The notes under the pieces: generated by a model
What the model was told of the DNA's origin: nothing
Database searches by the model: none
Seen by the model: the letters and a program-made list of their open reading frames with translations, nothing else
In this document: positions 1 to 8,781 of the stretch, in pieces
Layout of the letters: the number at the start of each line of letters is the position of its first letter
Position numbering within the stretch: the stretch's first letter is position 1
From: Roseibium sp. MMSF_3544
GTDB taxonomy: Bacteria; Pseudomonadota; Alphaproteobacteria; Rhizobiales; Stappiaceae
NCBI RefSeq assembly: GCF_030732845.1
Contig: NZ_JASHKA010000002.1
Location: forward strand, 310,001-374,000
Length of the DNA stretch: 64,000 nt
Direction of reading: 5' to 3'
Made by a program: the position numbers and the translations under genes

Positions 1-698
1 GACGTCGTCTCGATAACGTTTCGAAGTTTCACGACACCCTGGCTGGCCAGGAATCGATCGACTTCCTGCCGGATGATTGTGCCTGGTGGCGGCAACATCA
101 GCGGATATTCCAGCACGTCCTCGAGCGTGGCGTTTCCCGATGCGAGCACGTGGCTTTGTCCGACAACAAACACAAGCGGCTCGTCGAAGAGCGCCTCGAA
201 CACCAGACCGCGCATGGCGTCCCCGGTCGACAGGCGACCGATGACGATGTCGACTTTTCCGCTCCGGAGATCGCTCAGCAGGTCGGCATTGGGACCTGGA
301 ATGACACTCACGGTAACGTCCGGAAAGGCGGCCTTGAAATCCCTGATTACGCCCGGAAGAAACTGGGAACAGACATTGGGAAGTGCGCCGACCCGGATTG
401 TTTCCGTGAGATCCACTTCTGTTGTGGCCTCCTGGATACCCTGGCTGATCTGCAATAGACCAAGCTCCGCTGCCTCCATCAGGGCACGCCCCCGGCTCGT
501 GAGCTGGGCGCCCCGCTGGGACCGGTCGAACAGGTTGTGGCCGATAACCTGCTCAAGTTCCCGAACGCTGCGGCTGACGGCAGGTTGTGTCAGCCCAAGC
601 TCTTCAGCGGCCTGAACGAAGCTTTTCTTGCGCGCGACGACCACGAAGCAGCGCAACTGGCGCAAACGGATTTTCGATGTCAGAACGGCACGTTGCAT
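1..698 (-). CDS. LysR-type transcriptional regulator, PcaQ-like (C-terminus cut by window edge)
   Basis: Reading leftward from an ATG at 698, about 232 residues are visible before the window ends. Residues about 10-70 form a LysR winged helix-turn-helix (RLRQLRCFVVVARKKSFVQA, then LTQPAVSRSVRELE). The following effector domain contains IRVGALPNV, KVDIVIGRLS and LPPPGTIIR, which resemble PcaQ and GbpR-type regulators. It is divergent from the TRAP operon beginning at 1057, so control of that transporter is the natural inference. It is related to but distinct from the PcaQ encoded at 10043-10963. The effector is unknown; an aromatic acid is plausible because the pca operon lies just beyond the transporter. 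Confidence 0.88.
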   Translation of the reverse strand, partial: MQRAVLTSKIRLRQLRCFVVVARKKSFVQAAEELGLTQPAVSRSVRELEQVIGHNLFDRSQRGAQLTSRGRALMEAAELGLLQISQGIQEATTEVDLTETIRVGALPNVCSQFLPGVIRDFKAAFPDVTVSVIPGPNADLLSDLRSGKVDIVIGRLSTGDAMRGLVFEALFDEPLVFVVGQSHVLASGNATLEDVLEYPLMLPPPGTIIRQEVDRFLASQGVVKLRNVIETT

Positions 699-1056
699 GC
701 CCCCACAGTGCCGGGACGGCTGCCTGTCGTCAAACGCTGACCCATCAATCCCCGCACTCTTCTAGGGAAACTGGTGGACTGCGCACGGATTGCCTTTAGT
801 TTCTGAATTTGGAAACTAAATGGTCTGATATCTCAATTTACATTACCAATTTTATCAATGATGATAACGCCCAGAGACGTGCTGAAAGCTGCGGGCAACC
901 CGTTTGCATTCTTGCTTGACCAACGGAAGAATGGTTGTTTTCGATTGTTGACGAACTAGGGTACGGACCCAAGGCAAGCGGAGCAGGTCGACTTTCAATT
1001 CAACCTAAAAAAGAACCTGAGAGCCAGGCGTCACAACACTTTCTGGAGGAGGAAAC
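699..1056. other. Intergenic region between the PcaQ-like regulator and TRAP operon 1
   Basis: This 358-base gap holds no convincing gene. It carries a strong inverted repeat at 795-820 (listed separately) and a purine-rich ribosome binding site, GGAGGAGG, just upstream of the dctP start. It is the shared promoter region for the two divergent genes. Confidence 0.7.
795..820. promoter_or_regulatory. Probable LysR-type operator, 9-bp inverted repeat
   Basis: TTTAGTTTC, an 8-base spacer, then GAAACTAAA: a perfect 9-bp inverted repeat about 100 bases from the regulator start and about 240 bases from dctP. Size and position fit a LysR-type recognition site, although the classical T-N11-A core is only approximate. 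The right half, read as TTAGTTTCC, recurs exactly in the pobA-pcaQ gap at 10019-10027, suggesting that the two related regulators recognise similar DNA. Confidence 0.55.
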
Positions 1057-2091
1057 ATGTTCAACTTAAAGAATGCCGCACTCGCTGCTGTTTTTGCAAT
1101 GACGGGCACGACATTCGCCGCGGCAGCGGATCACGAATTCAAGCTGCACCATTTCATCGGCGAAAAGGCACCGGCACATGCTCAGATGCTGGTTCCCTGG
1201 GCCAAGCGCGTGGAAGAGAATTCCGGCGGCAAGGTTTCTATCGAAATCTATCCGGCGATGACGCTCGGCGGCCGTCCGCCGGAGCTGATCAACCAGGTGC
1301 GCGACGGGGTCGTGGATCTTGTCTGGACCGTGAACGGCTATACGCCCGGCCTCTTTCCACGCTCGGAAGTATTCGAACTGCCCGGGGTCCACAAAAACGA
1401 TACCGCGGCAACAAACCTTGCCTTGAAGGAACTTTTCGATAGCGACCTGAAGGACGATTACAAGGGTGTCGAAGTCATGTTCCTGCACGTTCACGCTGGC
1501 CAGGGCATCCATATGACCGAGTCCGAAGTACGGTCACCATCGGATCTTGAGGGCAAGAAAATTCGCATTCCGACCCGCACGGGCGCCTGGGTGATCGAAG
1601 CGCTTGGCGCCTCACCGGTCGCAATGCCTGTGCCCGAACTGCCGACTGCGCTGCAGAAAGGTGTCATTGACGGTGCGATGATCCCCTGGGAGATCATTCC
1701 GCCGCTGAAGATCCAGGAGCAGACCAAGTATCAGATCGAAGGCGCTGACAAGGAACGTTTCGGCACCACCGTGTTCCAGGTCTCAATGAACAAGGCGCGC
1801 TGGGACAGCCTGCCGGATGACGTGAAGCAGGCTTTCCGCGACGCTTCCGATGAAACCTGGGCCGCCGAAGTCGGCAACATCTGGGCAGGCGCCGACGACT
1901 TCGGCATCGGTCTGGCGACCAAGGCCGGCAACACGCACATCACCCTGTCACCTGAGGAAACCGCGGCCTTCAACGAAGCGCTCGCACCGGTCGTCGACCG
2001 TTGGGTGGATGAGGTCTCCGAAAAGGGCATCGACGGCAACGCGCTGGTCGAAAAAGCCAAGGCGGCCGTCGCCAATAACGCGTCCAACTGA
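1057..2091 (+). CDS. dctP: TRAP transporter solute-binding protein, DctP family (TRAP 1)
   Basis: This 344-residue protein begins with a signal peptide (about residues 1-24, ending in AAAADHE) and so acts in the periplasm, delivering a substrate to the membrane subunits encoded next. DctP-type features include the N-terminal HHFIGEKAPAHAQMLVPWAKRVEE segment and the substrate-binding stretch GKKIRIPTRTGAWVIEALGASPVAMP, containing the conserved arginine that usually pairs with a substrate carboxylate. A strong GGAGGAGG precedes the ATG. The stop overlaps the next start (TGATG), so the three subunits are translationally coupled. The substrate cannot be read from sequence; the neighbouring pca operon and PcaQ-like regulator suggest an aromatic or related carboxylate. 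Confidence 0.93.
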   Translation: MFNLKNAALAAVFAMTGTTFAAAADHEFKLHHFIGEKAPAHAQMLVPWAKRVEENSGGKVSIEIYPAMTLGGRPPELINQVRDGVVDLVWTVNGYTPGLFPRSEVFELPGVHKNDTAATNLALKELFDSDLKDDYKGVEVMFLHVHAGQGIHMTESEVRSPSDLEGKKIRIPTRTGAWVIEALGASPVAMPVPELPTALQKGVIDGAMIPWEIIPPLKIQEQTKYQIEGADKERFGTTVFQVSMNKARWDSLPDDVKQAFRDASDETWAAEVGNIWAGADDFGIGLATKAGNTHITLSPEETAAFNEALAPVVDRWVDEVSEKGIDGNALVEKAKAAVANNASN

Positions 2092-2600
2092 TGTCGGCTG
2101 AAACACAAGAAAGCAGCTCCGGTCTTGCCGGAGCTGCCAGGCACCTGATCACGAGCTGGGCGCTCATTGGTGGCATATTGCTGCTGCTGGTGGTCGCCGT
2201 GAACATGGTATCGATCATCGGATCGATCTTTGGAAAACCTTTTCCAGGCGACTTTGAGTTGACGGAAATGGGCGTGGCGGTCGCAGTCTTTTGCTTTCTG
2301 CCCTATTGCCAGCTCGTCGGTGCCAATGTTTCTGCCGATATCTTTACATCGAGCGCCCCCAAACGCGTGATCGCCTTTTTCACGCTGTTGGGCTCTTTGA
2401 CCGCTCTTGGCTTTGCCATTCTGCTGATCTGGCGCATGTATTTCGGCATGCTCGACCAGAGGGAATACGACTACACAACAACAATCCTGCAAGTGCCGCA
2501 CTGGCTCGCCTTCATCCCGATCCTGATTTCGCTTGCACTGCTGGCATTGGCGGCAATCGTCACCTTGCTGCGCGACGTGGAAGATCTGTCGAGAGGATAA
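2091..2600 (+). CDS. dctQ: TRAP transporter small permease subunit, DctQ family (TRAP 1)
   Basis: A 169-residue membrane protein with four hydrophobic segments (about residues 20-42, 60-80, 95-115 and 135-160), the usual DctQ layout. It pairs with the large DctM subunit in the inner membrane. Its start overlaps the dctP stop, and dctM begins seven bases after its own stop, so this is one operon. Confidence 0.9.
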   Translation: MSAETQESSSGLAGAARHLITSWALIGGILLLLVVAVNMVSIIGSIFGKPFPGDFELTEMGVAVAVFCFLPYCQLVGANVSADIFTSSAPKRVIAFFTLLGSLTALGFAILLIWRMYFGMLDQREYDYTTTILQVPHWLAFIPILISLALLALAAIVTLLRDVEDLSRG

Positions 2601-2607
2601 CCGGACT

Positions 2608-3963
2608 ATGACAGATGCACTCGTCCTCGGCCTGGGCGCGCTCGCCGTGCTGGTCTTCCTGATCGCGATCCGGATCCCGATCGCCTATGCGATGATCCTC
2701 GTTGGCGGCGTCGGCACGATGATGCTGAACGGTCCGGCGCTCGTCCTCAGCCAGCTCAAGACCTTGGCCTATGGTCAGTTTTCCATCTACGATCTTTCGG
2801 TCGTGCCGATGTTCGTCCTGATGGGGGCGATCGCGTCCAAGACCGGTCTCAGCCAGGCCTTGTTCAGGGGCGCGAATGCCTGGCTCGGCTGGCTGCGCGG
2901 CGGCACGGCGATGGCCGCGATTGCCGGATGCGCCGGGTTCGGAGCTGTTTGCGGGTCGTCGCTGGCAACGGCCTCGACCATGGGCAAAGTCGCGCTGCCC
3001 GAGCTGCGCCGCTACAATTATTCCGGCGCGCTTGCGACTGGAACGCTGGCTGCAGGCGGTGTGCTCGGCATTCTCATCCCGCCTTCCGTCGTGTTGATCA
3101 TTTACGCCGTCATCGTGGAAGCAAACATTGTCACGATGTTCATGGCAGCGTTCCTGCCAGGACTTTTGGCTGTTGTTCTGTTCCTGCTGACGATTGCAGT
3201 CTACGTCGCGATCAAACCGGCGGCGGGCCCTAAGGGCGGTGTTGCCGACAAAACAGAATTCGTCGAAGCGACTGTCGGAATGATCCCGGTTCTGGTGATC
3301 TTCGGTCTGGTGATCGGCGGCATCTATTTTGGCTTCTTCAATCCGACACCCGCTGCCGCAGTCGGGGTGTTTCTGGTTCTCTTTTTCGGCCTCGTTCAAA
3401 GAAATCTGTCACGCAGCGACTTTGTGTCCGCGCTCAAGGAAACAGCCGCAACATCCGGCATGATCTACCTGATCATCCTGGGGGCTGAGCTTCTCAAGAT
3501 CTTCATGTCGCGGGTCGGCTTGCCGCAGGAAACAGCAGCCTGGATTGCCGGCTCCGGCCTGGAGCCGATGACGGTCCTGATCATTTTGCTGATCGCTCTG
3601 ATCTTCCTCGGTTGCCTTATGGACAGCCTGTCCATGATCCTGCTTGTCATCCCGTTTTTCTGGCCGGTTCTGGTCGAAATCAACGGTGGCATCTACCAGG
3701 GAGCGGATGGCGCCGGGTTCGGCATGAGCACCGAAGACCTGAAAATCTGGTTCGGGATCCTGGCCCTGATTGTGGTGGAACTCGGCCTGATCACGCCACC
3801 GGTCGGCATGAACGTCTTCGTGATCTCATCGCTCGCACGCGACACGCCGATGATCGAGACCTTCAAGGGCGTCGCCCCGTTCTTCGGAGCTGAGATCGTC
3901 CGGGTGGTCCTTCTGGTGAGTTTCCCTGCAATCACCCTCTGGTTGCCACAGGTCTTGCGGTAG
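2608..3963 (+). CDS. dctM: TRAP transporter large permease subunit, DctM family (TRAP 1)
   Basis: A 451-residue, highly hydrophobic protein, typical of DctM, which forms the sodium-coupled transport channel. Recognisable segments include PMFVLMGAIASKTGLS, GSSLATASTMGKVALPE and GGVLGILIPPSVVLIIYA. The chosen ATG lies downstream of GAGAGGA and just after the dctQ stop; an in-frame ATG 75 bases earlier lies inside dctQ and is less likely. The gene converges on pcaB with only 16 bases between the stop codons. Confidence 0.92.
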   Translation: MTDALVLGLGALAVLVFLIAIRIPIAYAMILVGGVGTMMLNGPALVLSQLKTLAYGQFSIYDLSVVPMFVLMGAIASKTGLSQALFRGANAWLGWLRGGTAMAAIAGCAGFGAVCGSSLATASTMGKVALPELRRYNYSGALATGTLAAGGVLGILIPPSVVLIIYAVIVEANIVTMFMAAFLPGLLAVVLFLLTIAVYVAIKPAAGPKGGVADKTEFVEATVGMIPVLVIFGLVIGGIYFGFFNPTPAAAVGVFLVLFFGLVQRNLSRSDFVSALKETAATSGMIYLIILGAELLKIFMSRVGLPQETAAWIAGSGLEPMTVLIILLIALIFLGCLMDSLSMILLVIPFFWPVLVEINGGIYQGADGAGFGMSTEDLKIWFGILALIVVELGLITPPVGMNVFVISSLARDTPMIETFKGVAPFFGAEIVRVVLLVSFPAITLWLPQVLR

Positions 3964-3979
3964 CCCGACCGATATCAGG

Positions 3980-5299
3980 TCAATCGCGTCCAGTGGTGCG
4001 CCTGGCAAATATCCTTCGGGACATTTCCCGGCAAGGCTCGATGACCAGGCGCGGATCAAGCGCCGTCTGCCAGTCGATCTTGAGAGGACTGAGTTTATTG
4101 AGAGCCTCTGCGAACGGTGCGCTGTCACTGGCGGCTCTCGCAACGAGGTCTTTCGCTTCGGCCCTCGGCAGTCCGGCCTTTGCCAGCACGAAACTTGCGG
4201 TTTCGGCCATGAGTTCCGGATTGGCAGCCACGGTGGCGTCGAGATGCTTAGCGTTCGTGTGCATGCTGTCCGAAAGCGCTTGAGCATGGCGAAGGGCCGA
4301 CCCCGCAGCCATGAACGCCTGGGGCAGCATCATCCACTCCAGCGGCCATTTCGTTCCGTCCCGCTCTTCAAGTGGATCTGAAGCTGCTGCAAGTCCGCTT
4401 TGAGAAAGATTGGCTATCTGGTTCAAAACAAGGATGGTTTCCGCCTGAACCGGATTGGATTTTTGGGGCATGGTCGACGAGCCGCCACCAGTTCCGCTCG
4501 AGACTTCTGCAATGTCGGTGCGCCCCATAACAATGAGATCGCCGGCCATCTTTGCAAGCGCGGTGGAAACGCGCTGAAGCCACGCTGCAAGGTGCAGAAG
4601 GGGCGTCCGGTTCACATGCCAGGACGGCCCGTCTTCAAGACCGAGTTCGGCTGCGAGGGCCCGCGCTACCAGGGTTCCGTCCGGCGCGATGGCGCTGTTC
4701 ACACCGGAGGCGCCGCCGAACTGGACCCGCAAGGCAGACGCTCTGAGCGCAGCTAGATCGTTTTTCGCATCGATCAGTGGCTGCGCCCATTGCGCGATCC
4801 GGTATCCAAGCGTGACCGGCGTTGACACCTGGCTGCGGGTGCGGCCGGCAAGCAGTTGCTCCGCATTTTGATTGCTGCGCGTTTCCAGCGTGTCGATCAA
4901 TCGGTCGAGCCGCGCTTCCAGGATATCCAGGCACGCCTTCGCCTGTAGCATCTGAGCGGTGTCGATGACGTCCTGGCTGGTTGCCCCCCAGTGGAGCCAT
5001 TTACCGGCATCTTCACCGGTGATCTTTCGCAATGTTGCGACAAGTGCTGGAACAGGTACGCCTGCCGACCGGGTTCCCTCGGCAAGGCCCTCTGGCTCCA
5101 TCGCCGCATCCTGCAATTGCCGGTCGATGGTGTTTGCCGCGTCTGCGGGAATGATTCCAAGACGTCCTTGTACAACGGCCAAAGCCTGCTCGAAGCGGAC
5201 CATTTGCGCGACGTCGCCGGCATCATCGAGCAGCGGAAGGAGTTCGTCATCGGAAAAGAGACCGGCGTGAACTTGGCTGGAAAACAGGGAAACGGGCAT
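3980..5299 (-). CDS. pcaB: 3-carboxy-cis,cis-muconate cycloisomerase
   Basis: PcaB lactonises 3-carboxy-cis,cis-muconate, the product of protocatechuate 3,4-dioxygenase, to gamma-carboxymuconolactone in the cytoplasm. The 439-residue product belongs to the fumarase/aspartase superfamily: it has the signature GGGSSTMPQKSNPVQAE (flexible loop with catalytic serine) and the helical segment KWLHWGATSQDVIDTAQ. I chose the ATG giving MPVSLFSSQVHAGLFSDDE, which matches the usual PcaB N-terminus; an in-frame ATG 30 bases upstream is possible. It is the last gene of the pob/pca operon, 95 bases after the preceding gene, placed after pcaHG as in other alphaproteobacteria. Confidence 0.93.
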   Translation of the reverse strand: MPVSLFSSQVHAGLFSDDELLPLLDDAGDVAQMVRFEQALAVVQGRLGIIPADAANTIDRQLQDAAMEPEGLAEGTRSAGVPVPALVATLRKITGEDAGKWLHWGATSQDVIDTAQMLQAKACLDILEARLDRLIDTLETRSNQNAEQLLAGRTRSQVSTPVTLGYRIAQWAQPLIDAKNDLAALRASALRVQFGGASGVNSAIAPDGTLVARALAAELGLEDGPSWHVNRTPLLHLAAWLQRVSTALAKMAGDLIVMGRTDIAEVSSGTGGGSSTMPQKSNPVQAETILVLNQIANLSQSGLAAASDPLEERDGTKWPLEWMMLPQAFMAAGSALRHAQALSDSMHTNAKHLDATVAANPELMAETASFVLAKAGLPRAEAKDLVARAASDSAPFAEALNKLSPLKIDWQTALDPRLVIEPCREMSRRIFARRTTGRD

Positions 5300-5394
5300 G
5301 GCTCTCAACAGTTTGGGCGATGCCCTCATTTGAGAGCCAAGCGGTAACTCAGGTCAAGCCGCCTGGGGTACGGCTTCATTTATGGGTCCGCACC

Positions 5395-6222
5395 CTAGAG
5401 TGGCAGCTCCAGGATCTCGCGGGCCTGCTGCCAGGTTGCGACCGGGCGCTCGTGCTTTTCGCAGAGCTCAACCGCGCGTTCAACGAGTGCGGCATTGGAC
5501 GGGGCAAGCGTGTCCTTGTCGAAGCGGACGTTGTCTTCAAGGCCCGTGCGGGTGTGGCCACCGGCGGCAATGCACCACTCGTTGACCGTCAACTGATATC
5601 TTCCGATACCGGCCGCGCACCACTCGGCGTCGGGCACGAGCCGCTGGACGGTCTTGATGTAGTAGTCAAAAACGTCGCGGTCGACCGGCATTGCGTTTTT
5701 CACGCCCATCACGAATTGCACATAGAGCCTGCCAGGAATGCGCCCGTCCTTGTTCATGGCCGCCGCCTGGTGGATATGGCTGAGATCGAAGGCCTCAATC
5801 TCGGGTTTGACCGTGTAAGTCCGCATTTCACCGGCCAGCCAGTCCACAAGATCGGGTGGATTTTCGTAGACACGTGTTGGAAAATTGTTCGACCCGACCG
5901 ACAGCGACGCCATATCGGGCTTGAGCGGAAGCATCCCGCCACGCGCCTGGCCGGCGCCGGACCGGCCACCGGTCGAGAACTGCACGATCATGCCCGGACA
6001 GTGTTTTTCTAAGCCCTCTTTGAGGCGGGCGAATTTTTCCGGGTCCGACGAAGGCGACTGGTCGTCATTCCTCACATGGGCATGAACAATGGACGCACCG
6101 GCCTCAAACGCTTCATGGGTGCTCTCAAGCTGCTCGGCGACCGTGACGGGTACTGCCGGGTTGTTCTCCTTGGTCGCTACCGATCCCGTGATGGCAACGC
6201 AGATAATGCAGGGCTTTGTCAT
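5395..6222 (-). CDS. Beta-keto acid cleavage enzyme (BKACE, DUF849) within the pca operon
   Basis: About 275 residues. BKACE enzymes condense a beta-keto acid with acetyl-CoA, giving acetoacetate and a new acyl-CoA. Family features: the metal-binding H-x-H in ASIVHAHVRNDD, the PVTVAEQ segment, and the conserved GGHTRTGLEDN near residue 225. It lies between pcaG and pcaB on the same strand, directly after the pcaG stop; a GTG at 6231 also fits, but the ATG at 6222 has a better-spaced GAGTGAG. No pcaIJ or pcaF lies in the window, so cleavage of beta-ketoadipate to succinyl-CoA and acetoacetate is the likely role. That is inference; the exact substrate could be another keto acid. Confidence 0.85.
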   Translation of the reverse strand: MTKPCIICVAITGSVATKENNPAVPVTVAEQLESTHEAFEAGASIVHAHVRNDDQSPSSDPEKFARLKEGLEKHCPGMIVQFSTGGRSGAGQARGGMLPLKPDMASLSVGSNNFPTRVYENPPDLVDWLAGEMRTYTVKPEIEAFDLSHIHQAAAMNKDGRIPGRLYVQFVMGVKNAMPVDRDVFDYYIKTVQRLVPDAEWCAAGIGRYQLTVNEWCIAAGGHTRTGLEDNVRFDKDTLAPSNAALVERAVELCEKHERPVATWQQAREILELPL

Positions 6223-6231
6223 TTGGCTCAC

Positions 6232-6852
6232 TCAAATATCGAAAAAGACGGTTTCATCTTCTCCTTGAAGCTTGATCTCAAAGCGATACACGGCTTTGCC
6301 GTCCCGTTCACTTCTTTTGGCAATCAGTGTTGCCCGCCGGCGTTCCCACTCGATCAGGTTCAAAACGGGATCTTTCGAATTGGCGTCCGCTTCGTCCTCG
6401 AAATACATGCGGGTATTGAGGCCTATATTGATGCCGCGTGCAACAAGCCAGAGGCTGAGATGTGGTGCCTGTGTTCCGACATTGCGGCCCTGGCAGGGCC
6501 CGGGCTTGACCGTCTCGAAGGCCCATTCGCCGGTTTCGAAATCGGTGATGACGCGGCCCCAGCCGCGAAACCCTTCTTCGACCTCGCCGCCGCCTTCCGG
6601 ATGGGCATAGTTGCCGGCGGAATTCGCCTGCCAGACTTCGAGAAGGACGTCCTTGATGGGGGATCCCATGCCGTCCATCACGATGCCTTCAACACGGATG
6701 CGTTCGCCGGCGGCGTGCGGGCCGGCGATGTCCCAACCCAGCTCCTGCTTGTAGATATCAAACCCGGCAGCGCCCGGCGCCAGACCGATATGAACATAGG
6801 GACCGGCCGTCTGGGAGGCGGATTCCTTGAGGTAATTCAGCGTCTGAGGCAT
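6232..6852 (-). CDS. pcaG: Protocatechuate 3,4-dioxygenase, alpha subunit
   Basis: PcaG is the structural partner of PcaH in the intradiol ring-cleavage dioxygenase that opens protocatechuate to 3-carboxymuconate. The 206-residue protein has the intradiol fold: GPYVHIGLAP at the N-terminus, LLEVWQANSAGNYAHPE, and FETVKPGPCQGRNVGTQAPHLSLWLVARGIN. As usual for the alpha chain, the tyrosine and histidine iron ligands of the beta chain are not kept. The stop of pcaH lies three bases upstream, so the two subunits are co-expressed. Confidence 0.95.
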   Translation of the reverse strand: MPQTLNYLKESASQTAGPYVHIGLAPGAAGFDIYKQELGWDIAGPHAAGERIRVEGIVMDGMGSPIKDVLLEVWQANSAGNYAHPEGGGEVEEGFRGWGRVITDFETGEWAFETVKPGPCQGRNVGTQAPHLSLWLVARGINIGLNTRMYFEDEADANSKDPVLNLIEWERRRATLIAKRSERDGKAVYRFEIKLQGEDETVFFDI

Positions 6853-6855
6853 CGG

Positions 6856-7584
6856 TCAGTTCCCTTCCAAACGGTTCTCGAACAGGGTCGAGCGCCGTCC
6901 GCGCAGGACCACGTCGAACTTGTAGGCGATCGTGTCCAGCGGAATTGTTTCATTGAGGTCCAGCTTCGCGGTGAGCTGCTCGATCGCATCCGGGTCCGGG
7001 ATCGTGTTGACGATCGGGCAGATCGGGATCAGCGGATCCCCCTCGAAATAGCATTGCGTGATCAGGCGCTGGCAAAAGGCGGAACCGAAGACCGACATGT
7101 GGATATGGGCCGGGCGCCAGTTGTTCACCCAGTTGCGCCACGGATAGGCGCCGGGCTTCACGGTGCGGAAATAGTAGTAGCCGTCTTCGTCGGTGAGAGT
7201 TCGCCCGCAGCCGCCGAAATTCGGATCGATGGGAGCAAGATAGGTGTCCTTCTTGTGCCGGTACCGGCCACCCGCATTTGCCTGCCAGATCTCCACGAGC
7301 GTGTTCGGCACCGGCTTGGCGCTTTCGTCGAGAACGCGTCCGTGCAGGATGATCCGCTCGCCGATCGCGCTTTCACCCGGCTTGGCGTAGTTTTGCAGCA
7401 AATCCTTGTCGAGCGGATCGATGTCGTTGTGTCCGAAGACGGGACCGGTAATTTCCGAGACCGAATTCTGAAGGCTGATCATCGAATATTGTGGCGACCG
7501 CGACACCGAAGTCTTGTAGTCCGGCGTAAGCGCCGGTGGCTGGCGGGTGCGATCGCGCTGGTAGTATTCGCCTGGTTTGAGCAT
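6856..7584 (-). CDS. pcaH: Protocatechuate 3,4-dioxygenase, beta subunit
   Basis: The catalytic subunit of the non-haem Fe(III) intradiol dioxygenase, 242 residues. The four expected iron ligands are present: Tyr108 (GGRYRHKK), Tyr147 (PGAYPWRN), His160 and His162 ([10 protein letters not shown]). This is the same spacing as in the well-studied Pseudomonas putida enzyme. The ATG at 7584 is preceded by GGGAGAA; longer in-frame extensions upstream run into pcaC and are not needed. It acts in the cytoplasm on protocatechuate supplied by PobA. Confidence 0.96.
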   Translation of the reverse strand: MLKPGEYYQRDRTRQPPALTPDYKTSVSRSPQYSMISLQNSVSEITGPVFGHNDIDPLDKDLLQNYAKPGESAIGERIILHGRVLDESAKPVPNTLVEIWQANAGGRYRHKKDTYLAPIDPNFGGCGRTLTDEDGYYYFRTVKPGAYPWRNWVNNWRPAHIHMSVFGSAFCQRLITQCYFEGDPLIPICPIVNTIPDPDAIEQLTAKLDLNETIPLDTIAYKFDVVLRGRRSTLFENRLEGN

Positions 7585-7619
7585 GGTTTCTCCCTCGATT
7601 GCCAGGGTAGACGAAAGCC

Positions 7620-7997
7620 CTATTCGGACTCCATCTCCGCATATGTCTGTTTGGCCAGTTTCAGCGCCTGGTTGGCGCGCGGCACACCGGCGTAAATCGC
7701 AACGTGCTGAAAGGCTTCCAGCACATCCTGCTTGCTCGCACCGGTCCGCTGCGTCGCCCGGATGTGCATGGGGATTTCCTCGAAATTCCCAAGCGCCGCC
7801 AAAAGGGCAAGCGTCAGCATGGACCGTTCGCGCGGGCTGATGCCGTCCGACGCCCACACATTGCCCCAGGCGCTCTCGGTGATCAGCGTTTGAAACGGTC
7901 CGTCCAGGTCCGTTCGACCGTTTTCGGCCCGGTCAACATGGTCGTCTCCAAGGACGGCTCTGCGGACGGCCATCCCCTGGTCATAGCGTTCAGGCAT
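7620..7997 (-). CDS. pcaC: 4-carboxymuconolactone decarboxylase
   Basis: A 125-residue protein of the AhpD/CMD fold that decarboxylates gamma-carboxymuconolactone to beta-ketoadipate enol-lactone. Typical segments are [40 protein letters not shown], split here by the catalytic region, and [20 protein letters not shown]. Length is normal for a stand-alone PcaC (not fused to PcaD as PcaL). It overlaps the end of pcaD by eight bases and precedes pcaH in the operon. Confidence 0.95.
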   Translation of the reverse strand: MPERYDQGMAVRRAVLGDDHVDRAENGRTDLDGPFQTLITESAWGNVWASDGISPRERSMLTLALLAALGNFEEIPMHIRATQRTGASKQDVLEAFQHVAIYAGVPRANQALKLAKQTYAEMESE

Positions 7998-8781
7998 GGA
8001 GATCCTCCTTCAGAAACGTCAGCAGGTGAGCGGCGTAAATGTCGGGACGCTCAACACAAGGCAGATGCCCTGCATCTTCAATCTCTGCGTATCGGCTTCC
8101 CGGCACCAGACTGGTGGTTGCCCGCACCTGGTCCGGCGGGCTTGCCAGATCCTGTTCGCCGCCGATGCCAAGCACGGGCAGGCGGAGCTCGGCGGTTGTT
8201 GAGGTCAGGTCAGTTGCCGCAATCGCCGCGCTGCAACCGTTGTAACCGTTAACAGGTGTGCGCGTCAGCATGTATCGCCATGCAGTGCATTCCTCGCTCC
8301 GGCGAAAATCCGCGCCAAACCAGCGTTCAAGAATGGCGTCGGCCATGGAAACGATACCGTCCTGTCGGATGCGATCGATCCGATCCTGCCACATCTCCGG
8401 CGTTCCCATCTTGGCAGCCGTGTTGGAGAGAACCAGGCCGCGGATCAGATCCGGTCGCTGGCTCGCCAATAACTGTCCGATCATGCCGCCGATGGAGAGG
8501 CCCACGAACACACAGCTCGAAACACCGATCGCGTTCAGAAGTTGCTCGGTATCGTCCGAAAGGCCTTGCATCGTATAGGGCGGTGGCGGACAGGACGACA
8601 GGCCGTGCCCACGCTTGTCGAAGCGGATCAGCCGAAGGCCCTCCTGCGGCAAAAGCGCAATGACCTTGTCCCAGAGCCTGAGGTCGGTTCCGAGAGAATT
8701 GGCGAACACCACCGGCAACCCGCCCGGGTCGCCGTCCTCCTGCCAGTGAAGGTCCGCAGATTTCAGCCGTGCGATCCGCAT
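7990..8781 (-). CDS. pcaD: 3-oxoadipate enol-lactonase
   Basis: An alpha/beta hydrolase of 263 residues that opens beta-ketoadipate enol-lactone to beta-ketoadipate. The nucleophile elbow is VGLSIGGM with Ser96; the oxyanion region is FANSLGTDLRLWD; a late histidine (EDAGHLPCVE) completes the triad. The start at 8781 overlaps the pobA stop (TGATG), so translation is coupled. An ATG far upstream would lie within pobA and is rejected. Confidence 0.94.
   Translation of the reverse strand: MRIARLKSADLHWQEDGDPGGLPVVFANSLGTDLRLWDKVIALLPQEGLRLIRFDKRGHGLSSCPPPPYTMQGLSDDTEQLLNAIGVSSCVFVGLSIGGMIGQLLASQRPDLIRGLVLSNTAAKMGTPEMWQDRIDRIRQDGIVSMADAILERWFGADFRRSEECTAWRYMLTRTPVNGYNGCSAAIAATDLTSTTAELRLPVLGIGGEQDLASPPDQVRATTSLVPGSRYAEIEDAGHLPCVERPDIYAAHLLTFLKEDLHA

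Noticed and set aside
894..907. GG-N10-GC pattern resembling a sigma-54 promoter upstream of TRAP operon 1
   Set aside because: GGGCAA is a poor match to TGGCAC, there is no enhancer-binding regulator nearby, and LysR-controlled operons normally use the housekeeping sigma factor.
6076..7695. A 539-codon plus-strand frame across pcaG and pcaH
   Set aside because: The minus strand encodes unmistakable dioxygenase subunits with iron ligands; the plus-strand frame has no family motif.
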